From: Vitis vinifera
Lineage: Eukaryota > Streptophyta > Magnoliopsida > Vitales > Vitaceae
Length of the DNA: 64,000 nt
Direction of reading: 5' to 3'
NCBI RefSeq assembly: GCF_030704535.1
Contig: NC_081822.1
Location: forward strand, 1,746,001-1,810,000
Shown: piece after piece, positions 12,103-24,148 of the stretch
Layout: every line of letters starts with the position of its first letter
Position numbering within the stretch: position 1 is the first letter of the stretch
Notes under the pieces: generated by a model
Told to the model about the DNA's origin: nothing
What the model saw: only the letters and a program-made list of their open reading frames with translations
Database searches by the model: none
Translations under genes and position numbers: made by a program

Positions 12103-14914
12103 AACCTGTAATACCAAAAATCTGGCCCTGCTTTTTTTTTTTTTTTCTATGCAAAAGAATAGACGTAACACAAACGTCGAGGGATGCATTTTTTCTTAAA
12201 TTTTCAGGGAAAGAGACATACCAAGAATTATTTGATATTTATTTATTTATATGAATTTATTTTTATTTATTTTTAAATCGAGGAGATAATTTGTTTTTAA
12301 TAATTTATTTATTTTGTAAAAATAATTAAATTTTAAAACAAATTTAAAAAATTATTATATTTTATATAAAAATTACTATTTTTTCTTCTTTGTTTTCTCG
12401 TTTGTAGGCTTTCTAATCCAATGCAAATTTCATTATTTTCTTTTGGCTTCCTTATAGCAAGGTCTCTTTTTTCTCAGTGACAGAGAAATTCAAACGTCGT
12501 CGTTTTGAGGAATTAGGATTTAGGAGTAACGGGCCTGCAGCTCTGGCTTTCCGTGGTTATGCTCTTTAATGCTTCGATTAATTTATTAAAACGACGTCGC
12601 TTCATGTGCTCGAACCTGAGCAAAACAGAGCCGAGCTCACATGGGCCCAAAACGTAACAACATTCCTAACTGGACTTTAACCGAAGCCCTCTTATACCAG
12701 GAGGCTAGTTTAGCAACAATATACATATAGATATAAAGAGAAATGCTAAGGTTTAGGCCTTATTCATGACTTTATTTAACATTTAAAAATATATTAAATA
12801 AAATTCCGGAAGAAAAATAGGTCTTTTTTAATTAAAAAATGAAAGTTAATATTGAGGTGGCCCGCTCCTGGCCTCATAAAACAATATTGGAGCTATATTT
12901 AATAGCCGTCTTCTCAAGAACAGGATTTGGCCAAAATCGAATGAGGACACATGAATACAAAAAATATCTAATCTGTCAAGGAAAGTTTTTATTCGCTTAA
13001 AAAATTATAGCCATACTTAATATTAGTTTTTTTTTTGTGTAAGCTTGATTTTATATTCATGTGTTGTTCCTTTTCTTATGAATGAAAATTTTTAATTTGT
13101 GTCTTTCTTTTTATTTTGAATAAAAAAAAAATTAATTTGAGTTAAACATTAGTAAATATGTTGTGCTGTAAATCAAATTAATTCTATTGCTATAATGTGG
13201 ATTTTGACCAAATTCATGTATAGTTGATCCACAAAACATTTGTATGGATACACTTTTTATTTTTATTTTAAAAATAGAAAATAATAATATTTTTTTATAT
13301 TAACATTCTAACTTTAAAAAAACAAATTTAATTTCTTTTTTATTTTAACTATCGTGGAAGCTAACAAGTATAGTCAAATCAATATTAGAAAAGAACCCAA
13401 ATTTTATTTTGATTTTGGTGGAAAGTAAGATGCAAGAACAAATATATAAGAATTTTTCAGATTAATATTCTTTATATGGACAAGAAAATAAAAATATAAG
13501 AAAAATATATGGATTTTAAACAATTATTTTTTTCTATTTCTTCTTTTATCTTCTTTATCATCTCTATTGATATGCCTTCACATGAATTCCATTTGTTCTC
13601 TTTATTTTCTAAAAAAAATATGAATAAAAATTAGTTAAAAAAATTTTAAATAGAAAAAAATAATTAAAATAGGTATGATGAAAATAGGTCCCATAAACAA
13701 TGTTTTTAACTTTATCCGGCCTTAATGTAAGGGCTTTGTCCCAACTCCTACCACGAAAAGATTAAAGTAGCCAATTATCATTAAAAATAAAAAGGGTTAA
13801 GCAATCATCACACCGAAGTGGGTTTCTTGGATAACATTCACACTGTTCTCATAGATATCTTCTCCTTCCCTCTTCCTTCTTCGTGGATTTTCCTTAGTCG
13901 CGGAAGTACAGACTGGGACATATTTAAAGTTTAATGATTTTTAGTGGAGGATTAGCTGGAGCGGCCTTATGTTTCCTCCCCTTCCTTTTCTTTTTCTACT
14001 GTGTCTCTATCTTCCTTTAATTTATATAATATATTATCTTCTTGTTCACTTTAAATAAAGATGGTATTTAAAATTTCTTAAAAAAAATGATAATTAGGAT
14101 TTAAAAAATGAGCTGTCTTTTTATTTTATTTAATTATAATTGATTACACAAATATATGATAAAATCAAGCGGTTGAAATGATGATTTATGCGTCACCATT
14201 TTTAATTATGTGTGTCACATCATCTTTATATACATACCACTATTATATTAAAGCCAACAACTAGACGGCAACCAAAAGTAAGAGAAGATGTGAGGTGGGT
14301 CATATTAATTTGGAATTTATTTGAAATTAATTATAATTAATGGGTTTTTAATATGTGATGTTTTTATTAATTATGCTTTTGTTAAAAAATAAAAATGAAA
14401 ATTCCGATGGCATTTTTAATGATGAGTTAACTTTAAAATAATTTTTTAAAGGCTCAATTATGAGATTACTAGAGATGATTCACCAAGTCACCTCAATTAA
14501 TTCCACCTCAATTAATTCCCGAGATTTTTAGAAGTTTATGGAACACATAAATACATGTTAATATTTACTCCGGGCAGAGAAACCATTAGTGAGTATGGCG
14601 GTAGATTCATTTCCAGGCTGTCATCACTCACACTCCCATGAAGCGCGTGCATCAGCATGGGAAAAAGCAGTCTTCCATCTTCTTCAACCTCTGAATCCCC
14701 AGAGATTAAGAGATTAAGAGATTAAGAGGATGAAAATCCAGAGATTAAACATCGGATTAAGATTAATAATATGAAATTTCTGTATTCATTGGAAAACAGA
14801 TATGGACAACATAAAACCTGGTTATGACTGGAAGAACTCGGAAAAAGCTCTCAAAAATCGAATAAATACAGAGCAAAAAGAACAGAGAAGGCGATCATTC
14901 TTCGGTTTTCTATT
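12103..14914. other. Intergenic DNA between convergent ATL copies 2 and 3
   Basis: Mostly AT-rich and featureless. At about 12495-12600 two ACGTCGTC-like motifs (AAACGTCGTCG and AACGACGTCG) lie in opposite orientation around a less AT-rich patch. No coding frame, RNA gene or complete transposon was found. Confidence 0.55.
14703..14726. repeat. Three tandem copies of AGATTAAG
   Basis: Three perfect 8-base units just downstream of ATL copy 3. It is a microsatellite-like tract with no evident function. Confidence 0.8.
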
Positions 14915-15304
14915 TTAGCAGGGATTTTCAGAGGTGTTGAAAAACTCAGGCGCGAGAATGGCTCTACAAAGAGGGCAAACCGAGTGCTTGGAGAGCCAAG
15001 TATCGGCGCACTGGAGATGGAAGCCATGATTGCAACCGGGAATTAATCTGGCCGGTGCGTCACTCTCTATTTCGTCCAAGCATACCGCGCACTCCGCTCC
15101 CACGACGAGATCCTTTCCAGCGAGTTTGGGCAGTTTGTCGAGGTCCGACGCCGAGAGTCCCTTCTCAGACTCCGGCTTGACCGGCGCTGGCAACTCCGGC
15201 TGCTGGCCCAGGGCGGAGTACCACAAGAGGCAGATGTAGACCACGAAGACGACGCTCATGCCAGCACAGGGTAAAAACAGAGCCAAAAATATCGAAAGCA
15301 GCAT
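14915..15304 (-). CDS. ATL23-like RING-H2 E3 ubiquitin ligase, copy 3
   Basis: Intronless, 129 residues, on the opposite strand to copies 1 and 2. The N-terminal helix is at about residues 3-29 with the LPCAGM motif typical of the ATL23 group. The GLD-like region [18 protein letters not shown] is at about 49-66. RING-H2 ligands C72, C75, C91, H93, H96, C99, C110 and C113 are all present, with DTWL between the last His and Cys pairs, and the tail ends SENPC. Of the three copies this is the closest to my memory of Arabidopsis ATL23, so it may be the least diverged member. Its upstream region shares sequence blocks with the other two genes. Family and function class are well supported; targets are unknown. 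Confidence 0.9.
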   Translation of the reverse strand: MLLSIFLALFLPCAGMSVVFVVYICLLWYSALGQQPELPAPVKPESEKGLSASDLDKLPKLAGKDLVVGAECAVCLDEIESDAPARLIPGCNHGFHLQCADTWLSKHSVCPLCRAILAPEFFNTSENPC

Positions 15305-15461
15305 TGTTTTGTTTTCACGCTAGCAGAGAAGCAGAGAGAAGAAAAACCAAAGGAGTTTCCATAAAGCAGAGGGGTAGCGGCAGAATGAAGCTTCAGGGAA
15401 AGAGAATAAAAAGGGTTAAAGCTGGGAGCTGACAAACGCCATGGGGATGGTCTTCGGGTGG

Positions 15462-15518
15462 ACAGAAAGTGGATTCTGAGGTGGTAGGATTACAGTTTGG
15501 TGAGATGGTGGTTTCAAC
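15462..15518 (-). promoter_or_regulatory. Upstream block shared by the ATL23-like paralogs
   Basis: Read on the minus strand, GTTGAAACCACC is followed by a CTCAGAATCCACTTTCTG block, matching the blocks upstream of copies 1 and 2. It lies about 160-215 bases before the start codon of copy 3. Confidence 0.4.
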
Positions 15519-15549
15519 TTTCAAGGGAGGGGTGAAAGGTGACGTGGGT

Positions 15550-17730
15550 CTGTTTCGAGAGTAGTAACGACCATTTCTGGAAGAAAGAGAAAATATCACT
15601 GATTTTGGGAGATGGCGTGTTTCGTGGGTCAGAGGAAAGCATCCGCAACTGTACTCACTACTCTGACACACATCTTTCGTATAATCTTTTTCTTCCTCCC
15701 TTCCTCAGAGTTTTTTTCTTGTTGCAACCACATATATATATATATATAATATAACACGCCACACCGCCGCCTTTATTTGGCCCTGTGGGCTGTGAGTCTG
15801 TGACTTCTGTGGGTGGTGACCCTAGAATTTAACTATTCTAAGGACCTGTTTGCCCACAAGCCCCACTGGGCGCCACAGCCTATGGAAATTAATCAATTAT
15901 ACCAAATTCTTATTTATTATATAACATTATTTCACATTTCAAAACATCCCTCTACACTTTTTTTTTATAGTAAATCATTCCATACTTGAGGTTAAGTATA
16001 ATGTAAGAGAATCTGAACCTGAAACAACAGAGAAGAGATTGTGGAGAAGCAATGTTAGTTTATGGAAGTAGAGTACAAACAGACAAATGTTGGTTTGACA
16101 AGCTTTCCAGCGTGAAGGGAAAGCATTTGTCCATCTTAAAGGGAGGGTTTTTTTATTTTTTATTTTATTTTTTTTTAAAAAATTATTAAAATGGTATGGG
16201 GAGTCATAGGAGTAGTCAAACTCAAGACGGCTTGTTGACCAGATTTAGAAAGATACTTTGGGGTTTGGAGAAAAACGTGATGAATGGGTTGATTCACATG
16301 AAGTTGAAGAATTAAAGCTGCAGCAGTGATGAATACAAGTACAAAAACAAGTTATACCTATAGTTACCACAGGAGGTCAAAAGACCACAGAATTCAGAAC
16401 CTTTACTTTACCGTTCTCTGAGGAAATTTTTCCATGTATCTTACGTCACTGTCAGCAAACCCAAGAGCCTGAACCCCTGCTATCTTTTCCGTATCATACC
16501 CAAAATATACCTCCAATGTGTATACAGACCCTTGTTTGGTGGCTTGGATTTCACTCTACATTTAAATGACCCAAATAAAAATTCTGTATGATATGGGATT
16601 GGATCTATGGATTTTTCCTCAAGAAAAATTTCCTGACAAAAACAAGTGAGGAGTTCTAGTACAATCTGGGAGTGAGGCTGAGAAGCCTAATATGCCATAT
16701 CGGAACCCCAAAGAAGGATGAATCGTGTTGATAATAGAGGCAACTATCCACGAATTTTATGTGGAGCCCTCGACCAATAAATCTAGTAATTAGATGTTTG
16801 CTAAGCGACAAACCCTTGTGAATATCTCAGCATAAAATTAAGGTATGTAAGATCATGTCATGTTTCAATGAAATTTATTGAACCAGTAAAAAGATGCAAA
16901 GATGCTTCAACAGATCTCAGGGAGTCACCTGTGTCAGAAGGCAATTTTAACTCCAACATTTGTCCCAAGTTGGTATGGATGATGGTTTTCGATTCAGCAT
17001 CCATCATATTAAAGCGATATTGGCAAATATCTGGAAGCCAAGAAGCAATGATGATTAGCACAGTGACATAAGCAGCTACCTAAATTAAATGCAAAACAAA
17101 AGAGGAAAGGGTTGCTATCATGTGCATCAATTCTATGTTTGTCCATACCAATGATCTATAAAATTACCTTTGGACTTGGGAACACATCAAAACCTGCTTA
17201 AAAATATCTATTCAAAAGGCCAATCCATTCACAAGAAAGGAGATCCGTCCTTGATTAAACTCCTGAACCTATGGTACAAAACAAACTGTAAAGATCAACT
17301 TACGGCAAATAATAGAAATGGATTTGAAATAATTCAAGCTTTGGTCAAATTAGACGCTGAAGGAAAAATATAATACCTACGAAGTGAGAAACCTGTGCCC
17401 TATGTTGGCTTCTAAAAGTTGCAAGTTTTGGGCAAAAATGTTCTTCATCCATGTGGGTTGAACCAAATGGAAAAATAAAAAGTGAAAAACGACATTTTAA
17501 CTCTTTGGTAATGACTTTATTCTTTATGTTTCCTAAATTTATAAGCATCCAATTGGAAAGTGTTTACCCTTCTTTCAGGGGCAGATTCAGTCTCTTCACC
17601 TTCAGGTCTATTGTGAAATGCATTTCATCTTTATCTTGTGTGTCCATGTCATATCTGCATTAACTCAATTCCAACCGCTCGATATGAAGAAGAGGAATAA
17701 TGGGTTTCCCCAGTAAACCATAGAAGTGTG
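15550..17730. other. Intergenic DNA between ATL copy 3 and the PPR gene
   Basis: A short TA microsatellite is at 15732-15749. From about 16300 to 17730 the DNA is less AT-rich than most intergenic parts here and could be 3' untranslated sequence of the minus-strand PPR gene. No frame longer than about 70 codons and no recognisable protein was found. Confidence 0.5.
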
Positions 17731-20007
17731 TCACCAATAATCACCACAAGAACAAGCTCCCTCTTTAAAGTGATGAAAGCGGTTTGTATCTCTAACAAAA
17801 ATCTCCCTCCTTTCAAAGCTAGATATAAATTTTATAACAACATGGCAGTCCCCACAAATTCTGAGGTTCTTAATTACTTGAAGTGGATATCCTGGGGGAG
17901 TGTTCAGAAGCCCGAACACCACCGCCAACTTCTCACTGTGCCCACACAAGATCTGCTCCTTGTCCTGTTCCTCTACATCTTGCAGCACAAAATTGATTTC
18001 TGGAAAATAACCCAATTTCTTCATCTCCATGCTCAATTTATCCAACTTTTCAATAATTTGGGTCATTTGAGGATGCGATTTGTCTCCTGCTAAAAGCATG
18101 TGCACTTTGTTTTTCACCTCAATCCAACTGCAACCAGGGTTTTTCCTCAAACCCTTATTCTTCATCATATCCCTTACCCTATTCACTTCATTCCACATAC
18201 CCTTAGATGCATAAATATTAGATAGAAGAATATAGTTTCCAGGATTGCTTGGTTCTAGCTCAAAGAGTTTCTCAGCAGCAACCTCACCCAGACTCACGTT
18301 ATTGTGAACTCTACAGGAACTGAGCAAAGCTCCCCAAACACAAGCATCTGGATTGACTGGCATTCTTCTGATCATGGCATAAGCCTGCTCAAGCTTTCCT
18401 GCACGACTAAGAAGAGTAACCATGCAAGCATAATGCTCCACTCTAGCTTCAATCCCATACTTGCTAGACATGCTATTAAAATAATAAGATCCTTCTTCTG
18501 TTAGGCCACTCTGGCTACATGCAGACAATACACAAGTGAAGCTGATAATGTCGGGTTTCTGTCCACTTCTCTGCATCAAATCGAAAATCTCCATGGCCTC
18601 TTTTGCCTTGCCATGCATTGCATATCCAGCTATAACTGCATTCCAACAAACCAAGTTCTTGGTGGGAATTCCATCAAAACATATCCGGGATGCTTGTATC
18701 CTTCCACACTTTGCATACATATCAATTAAGGCACTACCCACATAAACATCAGTGGAGATCCCCCTTCTAAGGGAGAAGCAATGGGCTGCCTTGCCATGCA
18801 TTAATGCTGCAATATTGCCACAAGCTGGTAGTAAGCAAGGGATTGTTACAGAATTTGGTTTCACCCCTGCAATCTGCATCTCTCTAAAAAGCTCCAGAGC
18901 TTCAATATCCCTCCCATTTTGGGAGCAACAAGCAATCATTGATGTCCAAGATACCACATTCAGTTCCATCCCTTGGTCCTTCAGTTGCCTGAATAACCTC
19001 AATGAACTCTCGACTTGCCCATTCCGGGATAATCCAAAAATGAAAGCATTGCAAGATCCTACATCCATGTGATCCATTTGATCAAACACTTGTGACATCT
19101 CGGATGTGCAGGAACACTTCCCGTACATATCAATAAGTGCGCTACTGACGCATTTATCTGACACAAGACCTTGCTTTATCACATAACCATGAATTAGTAT
19201 CCCCATAACCAGATCCTCCAAGTCTCCTACAGCCGGAAGAACACTAGAAATAGTAGTCCCATCAGGTTCAAAACCTCTTAAATGCATATCCAGAAACATT
19301 AGAACAGCCTCCGAATATAGTCCGCTATGATTGAACCCCGCGATCATACCATTCCATGATATTAAATTGGGCTGCACACCCGAGTCACCCATCTCACTGA
19401 AAAGCCTTTTTGCCTCATCTACACATCCCTGCCGAGCATAAGCCGCAACCAAAGCACTCCAACTAACCACATCTGGTTCGAACATTCTATCAAACACTCT
19501 ATGAGCATCTCTTATCTGGTTGCATTTAATATACATGTGGACCAAAGAAGATTGAACAAAAGAATCTGAATCAAACCCAGATACAGATGCAATGCCATGA
19601 ACCTGTCGGGCAGGCTTAAGGGCGGATAGTCCAGCACAGGCCTTGACAGCACTAGGGAGGACACGATTGTCAGGCATGAGGCCTCGGGTGAGCATCTGAG
19701 AAAAAGTAGAAAGTGCGTGATGGAATTGATGAAACTTTGAGAATGCATAAATAAGGGTGGAGAAAGAGAAGACATTGGGCTCAGGAACCAAATCAAGAAC
19801 AAGAGTTGCATCCGCAAAGCACATGTTATTAGCATAATGCGATAGAAGCTTGGTGGCGAGATGGGTATCGTTGAAGAGTCCGGTCTTGAGGATGTGGGCA
19901 TGAGCTTGACGTGTCTGTGAAAGAGAAGCCGTGGTTGAATTTAGGCAATTGAAAATGGTATGCTGAACACTGTCGAGTAGAGCGAGAGCTTGTGCAGACA
20001 GAGACAT
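17731..20007 (-). CDS. PLS-class DYW pentatricopeptide repeat protein
   Basis: Organelle RNA-binding protein of the PLS-DYW class, expected to direct C-to-U editing of one or a few chloroplast or mitochondrial transcripts. Single exon, 758 residues, normal for the class. A short N-terminal leader of about 30 residues precedes LSQTRQAHAHILKTG, the start of the PPR tract. PPR motifs run to about residue 560 and contain typical WNAMI/YAxxG and DMYxKC signatures. E and E+ regions (CVWGALLSSCRVH onward) follow. The C-terminal DYW deaminase carries H690-S-E692-K-L and C718-x2-C721-H722, the zinc and catalytic residues, then CxC at 752 and 754 and a terminal DYW. Everything needed for an active deaminase is present. 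It may be the counterpart of Arabidopsis At1g20230, which also neighbours a thioredoxin-like and an Alba gene; this is from memory. Confidence 0.95.
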   Translation of the reverse strand: MSLSAQALALLDSVQHTIFNCLNSTTASLSQTRQAHAHILKTGLFNDTHLATKLLSHYANNMCFADATLVLDLVPEPNVFSFSTLIYAFSKFHQFHHALSTFSQMLTRGLMPDNRVLPSAVKACAGLSALKPARQVHGIASVSGFDSDSFVQSSLVHMYIKCNQIRDAHRVFDRMFEPDVVSWSALVAAYARQGCVDEAKRLFSEMGDSGVQPNLISWNGMIAGFNHSGLYSEAVLMFLDMHLRGFEPDGTTISSVLPAVGDLEDLVMGILIHGYVIKQGLVSDKCVSSALIDMYGKCSCTSEMSQVFDQMDHMDVGSCNAFIFGLSRNGQVESSLRLFRQLKDQGMELNVVSWTSMIACCSQNGRDIEALELFREMQIAGVKPNSVTIPCLLPACGNIAALMHGKAAHCFSLRRGISTDVYVGSALIDMYAKCGRIQASRICFDGIPTKNLVCWNAVIAGYAMHGKAKEAMEIFDLMQRSGQKPDIISFTCVLSACSQSGLTEEGSYYFNSMSSKYGIEARVEHYACMVTLLSRAGKLEQAYAMIRRMPVNPDACVWGALLSSCRVHNNVSLGEVAAEKLFELEPSNPGNYILLSNIYASKGMWNEVNRVRDMMKNKGLRKNPGCSWIEVKNKVHMLLAGDKSHPQMTQIIEKLDKLSMEMKKLGYFPEINFVLQDVEEQDKEQILCGHSEKLAVVFGLLNTPPGYPLQVIKNLRICGDCHVVIKFISSFERREIFVRDTNRFHHFKEGACSCGDYW

Positions 20008-20424
20008 GGTTTGCCTATTACACAGGACTGTAACTATGAAATTATGGAGAACGGGTCCGGATTAACTGAAAATATTGCAACAGAAACTATATTCACGAAG
20101 ATCCTCTCCCTCTGATCTTCCGAGAAATTCAGATTCCTGATTTCGCTGTTTCATCTTCGACTTCTTTCTGTTTCCTCCCATTCAACTTTCTCCGTCTGAT
20201 AAGCACGCGGTCTTCTTCAGCTTTCTCCGTTTTCCCGGTCATGGTATTATAATAATCTCTTCCGAGGACTCACTTGATTAAAAATACTAAAAAATAAGAT
20301 GGTGAGATATCGGATAATCGGAACAATAACATTCACTTTTTATCGGGTTGATTTTATTCCACCCCTTGTAGTTTCGATTAAATACATATCACTTTCTTTG
20401 ATTTGAAATTAAGAAAAATGGGTT
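20008..20424. other. PPR gene leader and promoter side
   Basis: Read on the minus strand, this is the region upstream of the PPR start codon. About 20100-20230 is pyrimidine-rich on the plus strand. No TATA box was confidently placed and no other gene was seen. Confidence 0.4.
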
Positions 20425-21016
20425 TTGTTGGTACAAAGCCAATTAGAGGCCAAGTTAATAGAGGTTAGACAATGTGAGCTTCTTACTTGCACAAAAGGAT
20501 GTCTGGACAGGTGGTTTGAGCACGCCTCTTCGAAGCTTAAGTTAGATAAATATAGTTTGAGCTCCTCGATAGAGAGTGAATATGCCAATCTTACCTTATT
20601 TGTGCTTTTGAAGAGTTTTTATAGTGTTAAAGAGAATGTCATTGTAGTACTGACTAAGCACTTTGACCTTCTTTGTAATGATAATTGTTTTACTGATGGC
20701 AGGATTATCATTACAATTTTGGGCGGTTGGCAGGTGTCGTCAGCTAATGTGTCATGATGTTTGACTGTGCAGCCGCCTATCCCTTCAACTTGTTGATGAT
20801 TTGGGGTTATTTGGTACAATTAATTGACATGGACTTGAGGGCTAGAAGATATCTCATCAACCATTCTCATGTCAGACGTGAATGATTACGCATGCTAGTG
20901 GGCCTGAGAGTCTTGATTGAATGGTCTTGACTGATTGGGGAGTCCGATCTCCTTATGCTACCTAGCTCTGTAGGAAAATGACATTTTTATGTCAGATGCC
21001 AGATGAAACTGTGTAT
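20425..21016. repeat. Probable degraded repeat, no live gene
   Basis: The sequence is less AT-rich than its surroundings and contains a 110-codon frame at 20425-20757 without recognisable domains. Its texture is like retrotransposon LTR or leader sequence, and it joins a duplicated block downstream. Assignment to a repeat class is a guess. Confidence 0.3.
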
Positions 21017-21208
21017 TAGTTCAGATGGAATGATATGGATGACCACCATGCTTGACCAAGGTGCCCGGACTGGAAAGATGGACACATGGAGGGAAGCCCC
21101 CCACAAGTATCAGTCCGGATGGAATGATATGAATGGTCGTCATGCCCACGATGCCTGACCAAGGTGCCCGAACCGGAAAGATGGACACGTGAGGGGAACC
21201 TCCCACAG
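21017..21208. repeat. Two-copy tandem duplication of about 95 bases
   Basis: Copy 1 (about 21017-21107) and copy 2 (about 21111-21208) share ATGGAATGATATG, then TGACCAAGGTGCCCG and GGAAAGATGGACAC in the same order, with point differences and a small insertion in copy 2. It probably belongs to the degraded repeat upstream. Confidence 0.75.
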
Positions 21209-21215
21209 GTTTTGA

Positions 21216-22199
21216 TTCACTAATTTGAAAAAATATATAAATAAAATAAAATAAAATAACCCAAATTTTTATAAATCATATTTTTTTACCCACTTAAAAA
21301 TATTTTAAAATACATATCTTTTTTTATCATTCAAATAATTAATTTCTAAAATGACCTTTTTACATGTTAATAACATCAATTACAACTTTTTGTTGTGAAA
21401 ATTGATTTAAGATTTATAAAAGAAGAAATTTAAAAAATTTAAAATACAATGAAAACTAAAAAAAAAAAAAAAAAAAAAACTTAACACAAAAAAATTTAAA
21501 AGTAAAATATTAATTTTCACTTCATTAAAACATTCTAATAAAAAAATATAAATATCGAGAAAAAAACTAAAAATACAATGGAAGTAAATATTTTATTTTA
21601 AAATTTTTAAGTTTTTTTGGTTTTTAATTTTTATATATTTTAATTTTAATTATATTTTAAAATTTTAAATTTTCTTGTTTTATTAGTAATGTCAACCGAC
21701 AAATTTTTTATTCAATTTTATTAAATAAAATGAGAAAATGAGGGGATTTATATAAAACACAATATAAAATCATCATTAACGGGATTAAAAAGATTTCATT
21801 TATCACTTTAGAATTCTAAAAAATATTTCCACAATAATTTGTATATCATATTATATAATAAAAAATTTATAATATATTTATTTATAAAACACCTTTATTT
21901 AATTAAAATGATAAATTAATTTTAGATAATTTTATTTAATATTATCAAGTAAAAGGGTATTTCATGAAATAATTATTTGAGTTATGAAAAAGTATATATA
22001 TTTTAAAATATTTTAAAATATATGACAATAAAACTCATTTAAAAAAATTGAAAGTTTTTTTTCCTATATTTTTTCAAATTAGCGAATCAAAACTCACTTT
22101 TCCCTTTGAAATTTCACCAAATATTTTGTTTATCATTTTTATTTATTATTCTTGTGGGTTTCATACCTTATCGTCGTCTGCGTCCATTGTCATTTGCTT
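21216..22199. other. AT-rich DNA, nothing recognised
   Basis: Very AT-rich with an adenine run near 21459-21479. No coding frame or complete mobile element. Confidence 0.6.
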
Positions 22200-22761
22200 C
22201 CATGACTCAACCGCCTAAATGGAAATGTAAGAACGGACAAATAGTTCATTCGGGCCCAAGATGGTAGACAGATGGTCCTGAACGGTTGGGCGTTAAGAGT
22301 GACACTTGAGTTACCTCTAAGCATTGATTGAGCACCAAGCAGTAATCGTGATTAATGCAGTCGTTACGGGATTAAACAGCAATAGTTAAGGCAAGACAAT
22401 TGTTATAGACTTATAGGTCATCGATCATTGCGACAATTAACATATAATCAATCACAATTAAGGCATCGTTAAACGTCTAAATAGACGTTACAAGTGAGCA
22501 AAAGTAAATAGTCACTCATAACCTCAGGAAAGATACAGTGCATTCTTGCAAAAAAAAAAATCACATTTTCTTGCCCAACTCAACTCTCTAACTTAATCGT
22601 CGAAAAGGCGTGCTCGAACCCCATCCGAACATTCCTTTGTGCAAGACAAAATGGAGGTGTGCAAGACAAAACAAAGGTGGCTATCTAGGATTTATCCGGA
22701 ATGACTATTATTCTCCATATACTAATAATTTTCACTCAACTCCCCTCTCACTCGAAATAAA
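22200..22761. repeat. Possible LTR remnant next to the copia insertion
   Basis: A G+C-balanced patch with LTR-like texture (GTAATCGTGATTAATGCAG, then an ACTTAATCGTCG leader-like motif near 22590) ends at the copia target site. It contains a direct CAAGACAAA repeat near 22643 and 22662. No terminal TG/CA pair or target duplication was found, so this is tentative. Confidence 0.25.
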
Positions 22762-22766
22762 TGAGA

Positions 22767-23102
22767 TGTTGGGCTTTGTGGAGCCTAGTTTTGTTTGATC
22801 CGGTTTGACGACCCGACCCGAATAATATTGCATGACTTTTTAATGGGAGATTTATTGAGGCATGTTGGGCCCGTTTAGCCCATTGTGGAACCACCTTTTT
22901 GTAATTAGGGTTTTTTAGTGTGATGGGGTTGTTGTGTTATATATATAAAGAGAATATTATAGTCGCTAGGTCGTACTCTGTATTCTTCCCTGACAATAAT
23001 GATATCCCTGCAACTCCGTGGATGTAGGCAAATTGCCGAACCACGTGTGTTTTCTCTAATTTTTATTTCTCACGGGTTGGGAATTCAGTTTAATTCCCTA
23101 CA
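22767..23102 (+). repeat. 5' LTR of the copia element (336 bp)
   Basis: Starts TGTTGGGC and ends TTCCCTACA. It lacks the 39 bases present in the 3' LTR between ACCAC and GTGTGTTTTC. A TATATATAAAG stretch near 22938 is the likely LTR promoter. Confidence 0.95.
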
Positions 23103-23104
23103 AC

Positions 23105-23116
23105 TGGTATCAGAGC
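23105..23116 (+). promoter_or_regulatory. Primer binding site (initiator tRNA-Met)
   Basis: TGGTATCAGAGC two bases after the 5' LTR. It matches the complement of the 3' end of plant initiator methionine tRNA, the usual primer of copia elements. Confidence 0.9.
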
Positions 23117-23141
23117 CTAGGGTTAGGTTTGAGTGGGAGCA

Positions 23142-24148
23142 ATGGCAGAGGAAGCAAGAAAGACGTCTGGAATATAAAAGTTTGATGGCACAGACTTTGC
23201 GTATTGGAGGATGTAGATTGAAGATTATCTCTATGGGAGGAAATTGCATCTGCCTCTTTTGGGGACAAAACCTGAAAGTATGAAGGCTGAGGAATGGGCG
23301 CTTCTTGACAAACAGGTTCTAGGAGTTATTAGGTTAACTCTGTCTAGGTCTGTTGCACATAATGTTGTAAAGGAGAAGACCACAACAGATTTGATGAAGG
23401 CTTTGTCCGGTATGTATGAAAAGCCGTCCGCAAACAATAAGGTGCATCTGATGAAGAAAATGTTCAATTTGAAGATGACAGAGAATGCATCAGTAGCACA
23501 ACATCTGAATGAATTTAATACAATCACAAATCAATTGTCGTCTGTAGAAATTGATTTTGATGATGAGATTCGTGCTTTGATCGTCTTGGCTTTTTTGCTA
23601 AACAGTTGGGAGACAATGAGGATGGCAGTAAGCAATTCTACGGGAAAAGAAAAACTCAAGTACAATGATATACGAGATTTAATTCTGGCTGAGGAGATTC
23701 GCCGAAGAGATGCAGGTGAAACCTCAAGATCTGGTTCTGCCCTAAACCTTGAGACAAGAGACAAAGGTAATGACAGAAATTCAAATCGGGGTAGATCAAA
23801 TTCCAGAAATTCTAATCGGAATAGAAGCAAATCTAGATCAGGCCAACAAGTACAATGCTGGAATTGTGGGAAAACAGGTCACTTTAAAAGGCAATGCAAA
23901 AGCCCTAAGAAGAAGAATGAAGATGATTCTGCTAATGATGTAACAGAAGAGGTACATGATGCATTACTTCTTGCAGTAGACAGTCCACTTGATGATTGGG
24001 TTTTGGATTCAGGAGCTTTGTTTCATACCACTCCACACCGAGAAATCATACAGAATTATGTTGCAGGTGATTTTGGTAAGGTGTATTTGGCTGATGGTTC
24101 AACCTTAGATGTTGTGGGTCTGGGAAACGTCCAGATATCGTTGCCAAT
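23142..24148 (+). pseudogene. Copia gag and protease region, broken
   Basis: The reading frame from ATG 23142 has stops at 23175 and 23214, then stays open to the frameshift near 24146. It encodes a UBN2-type gag followed by a CCHC zinc knuckle at 23856-23897 (C-x2-C-x4-H-x4-C) after an RS/NR-rich basic stretch. The aspartic protease signature DSGA is at about 24007, with an LADGS motif downstream. It is part of the copia element and not a host gene. Confidence 0.93.

Noticed and set aside
20425-20757. A 110-codon plus-strand frame
   Set aside because: No recognisable domain, and it sits in DNA that looks like degraded repeat.
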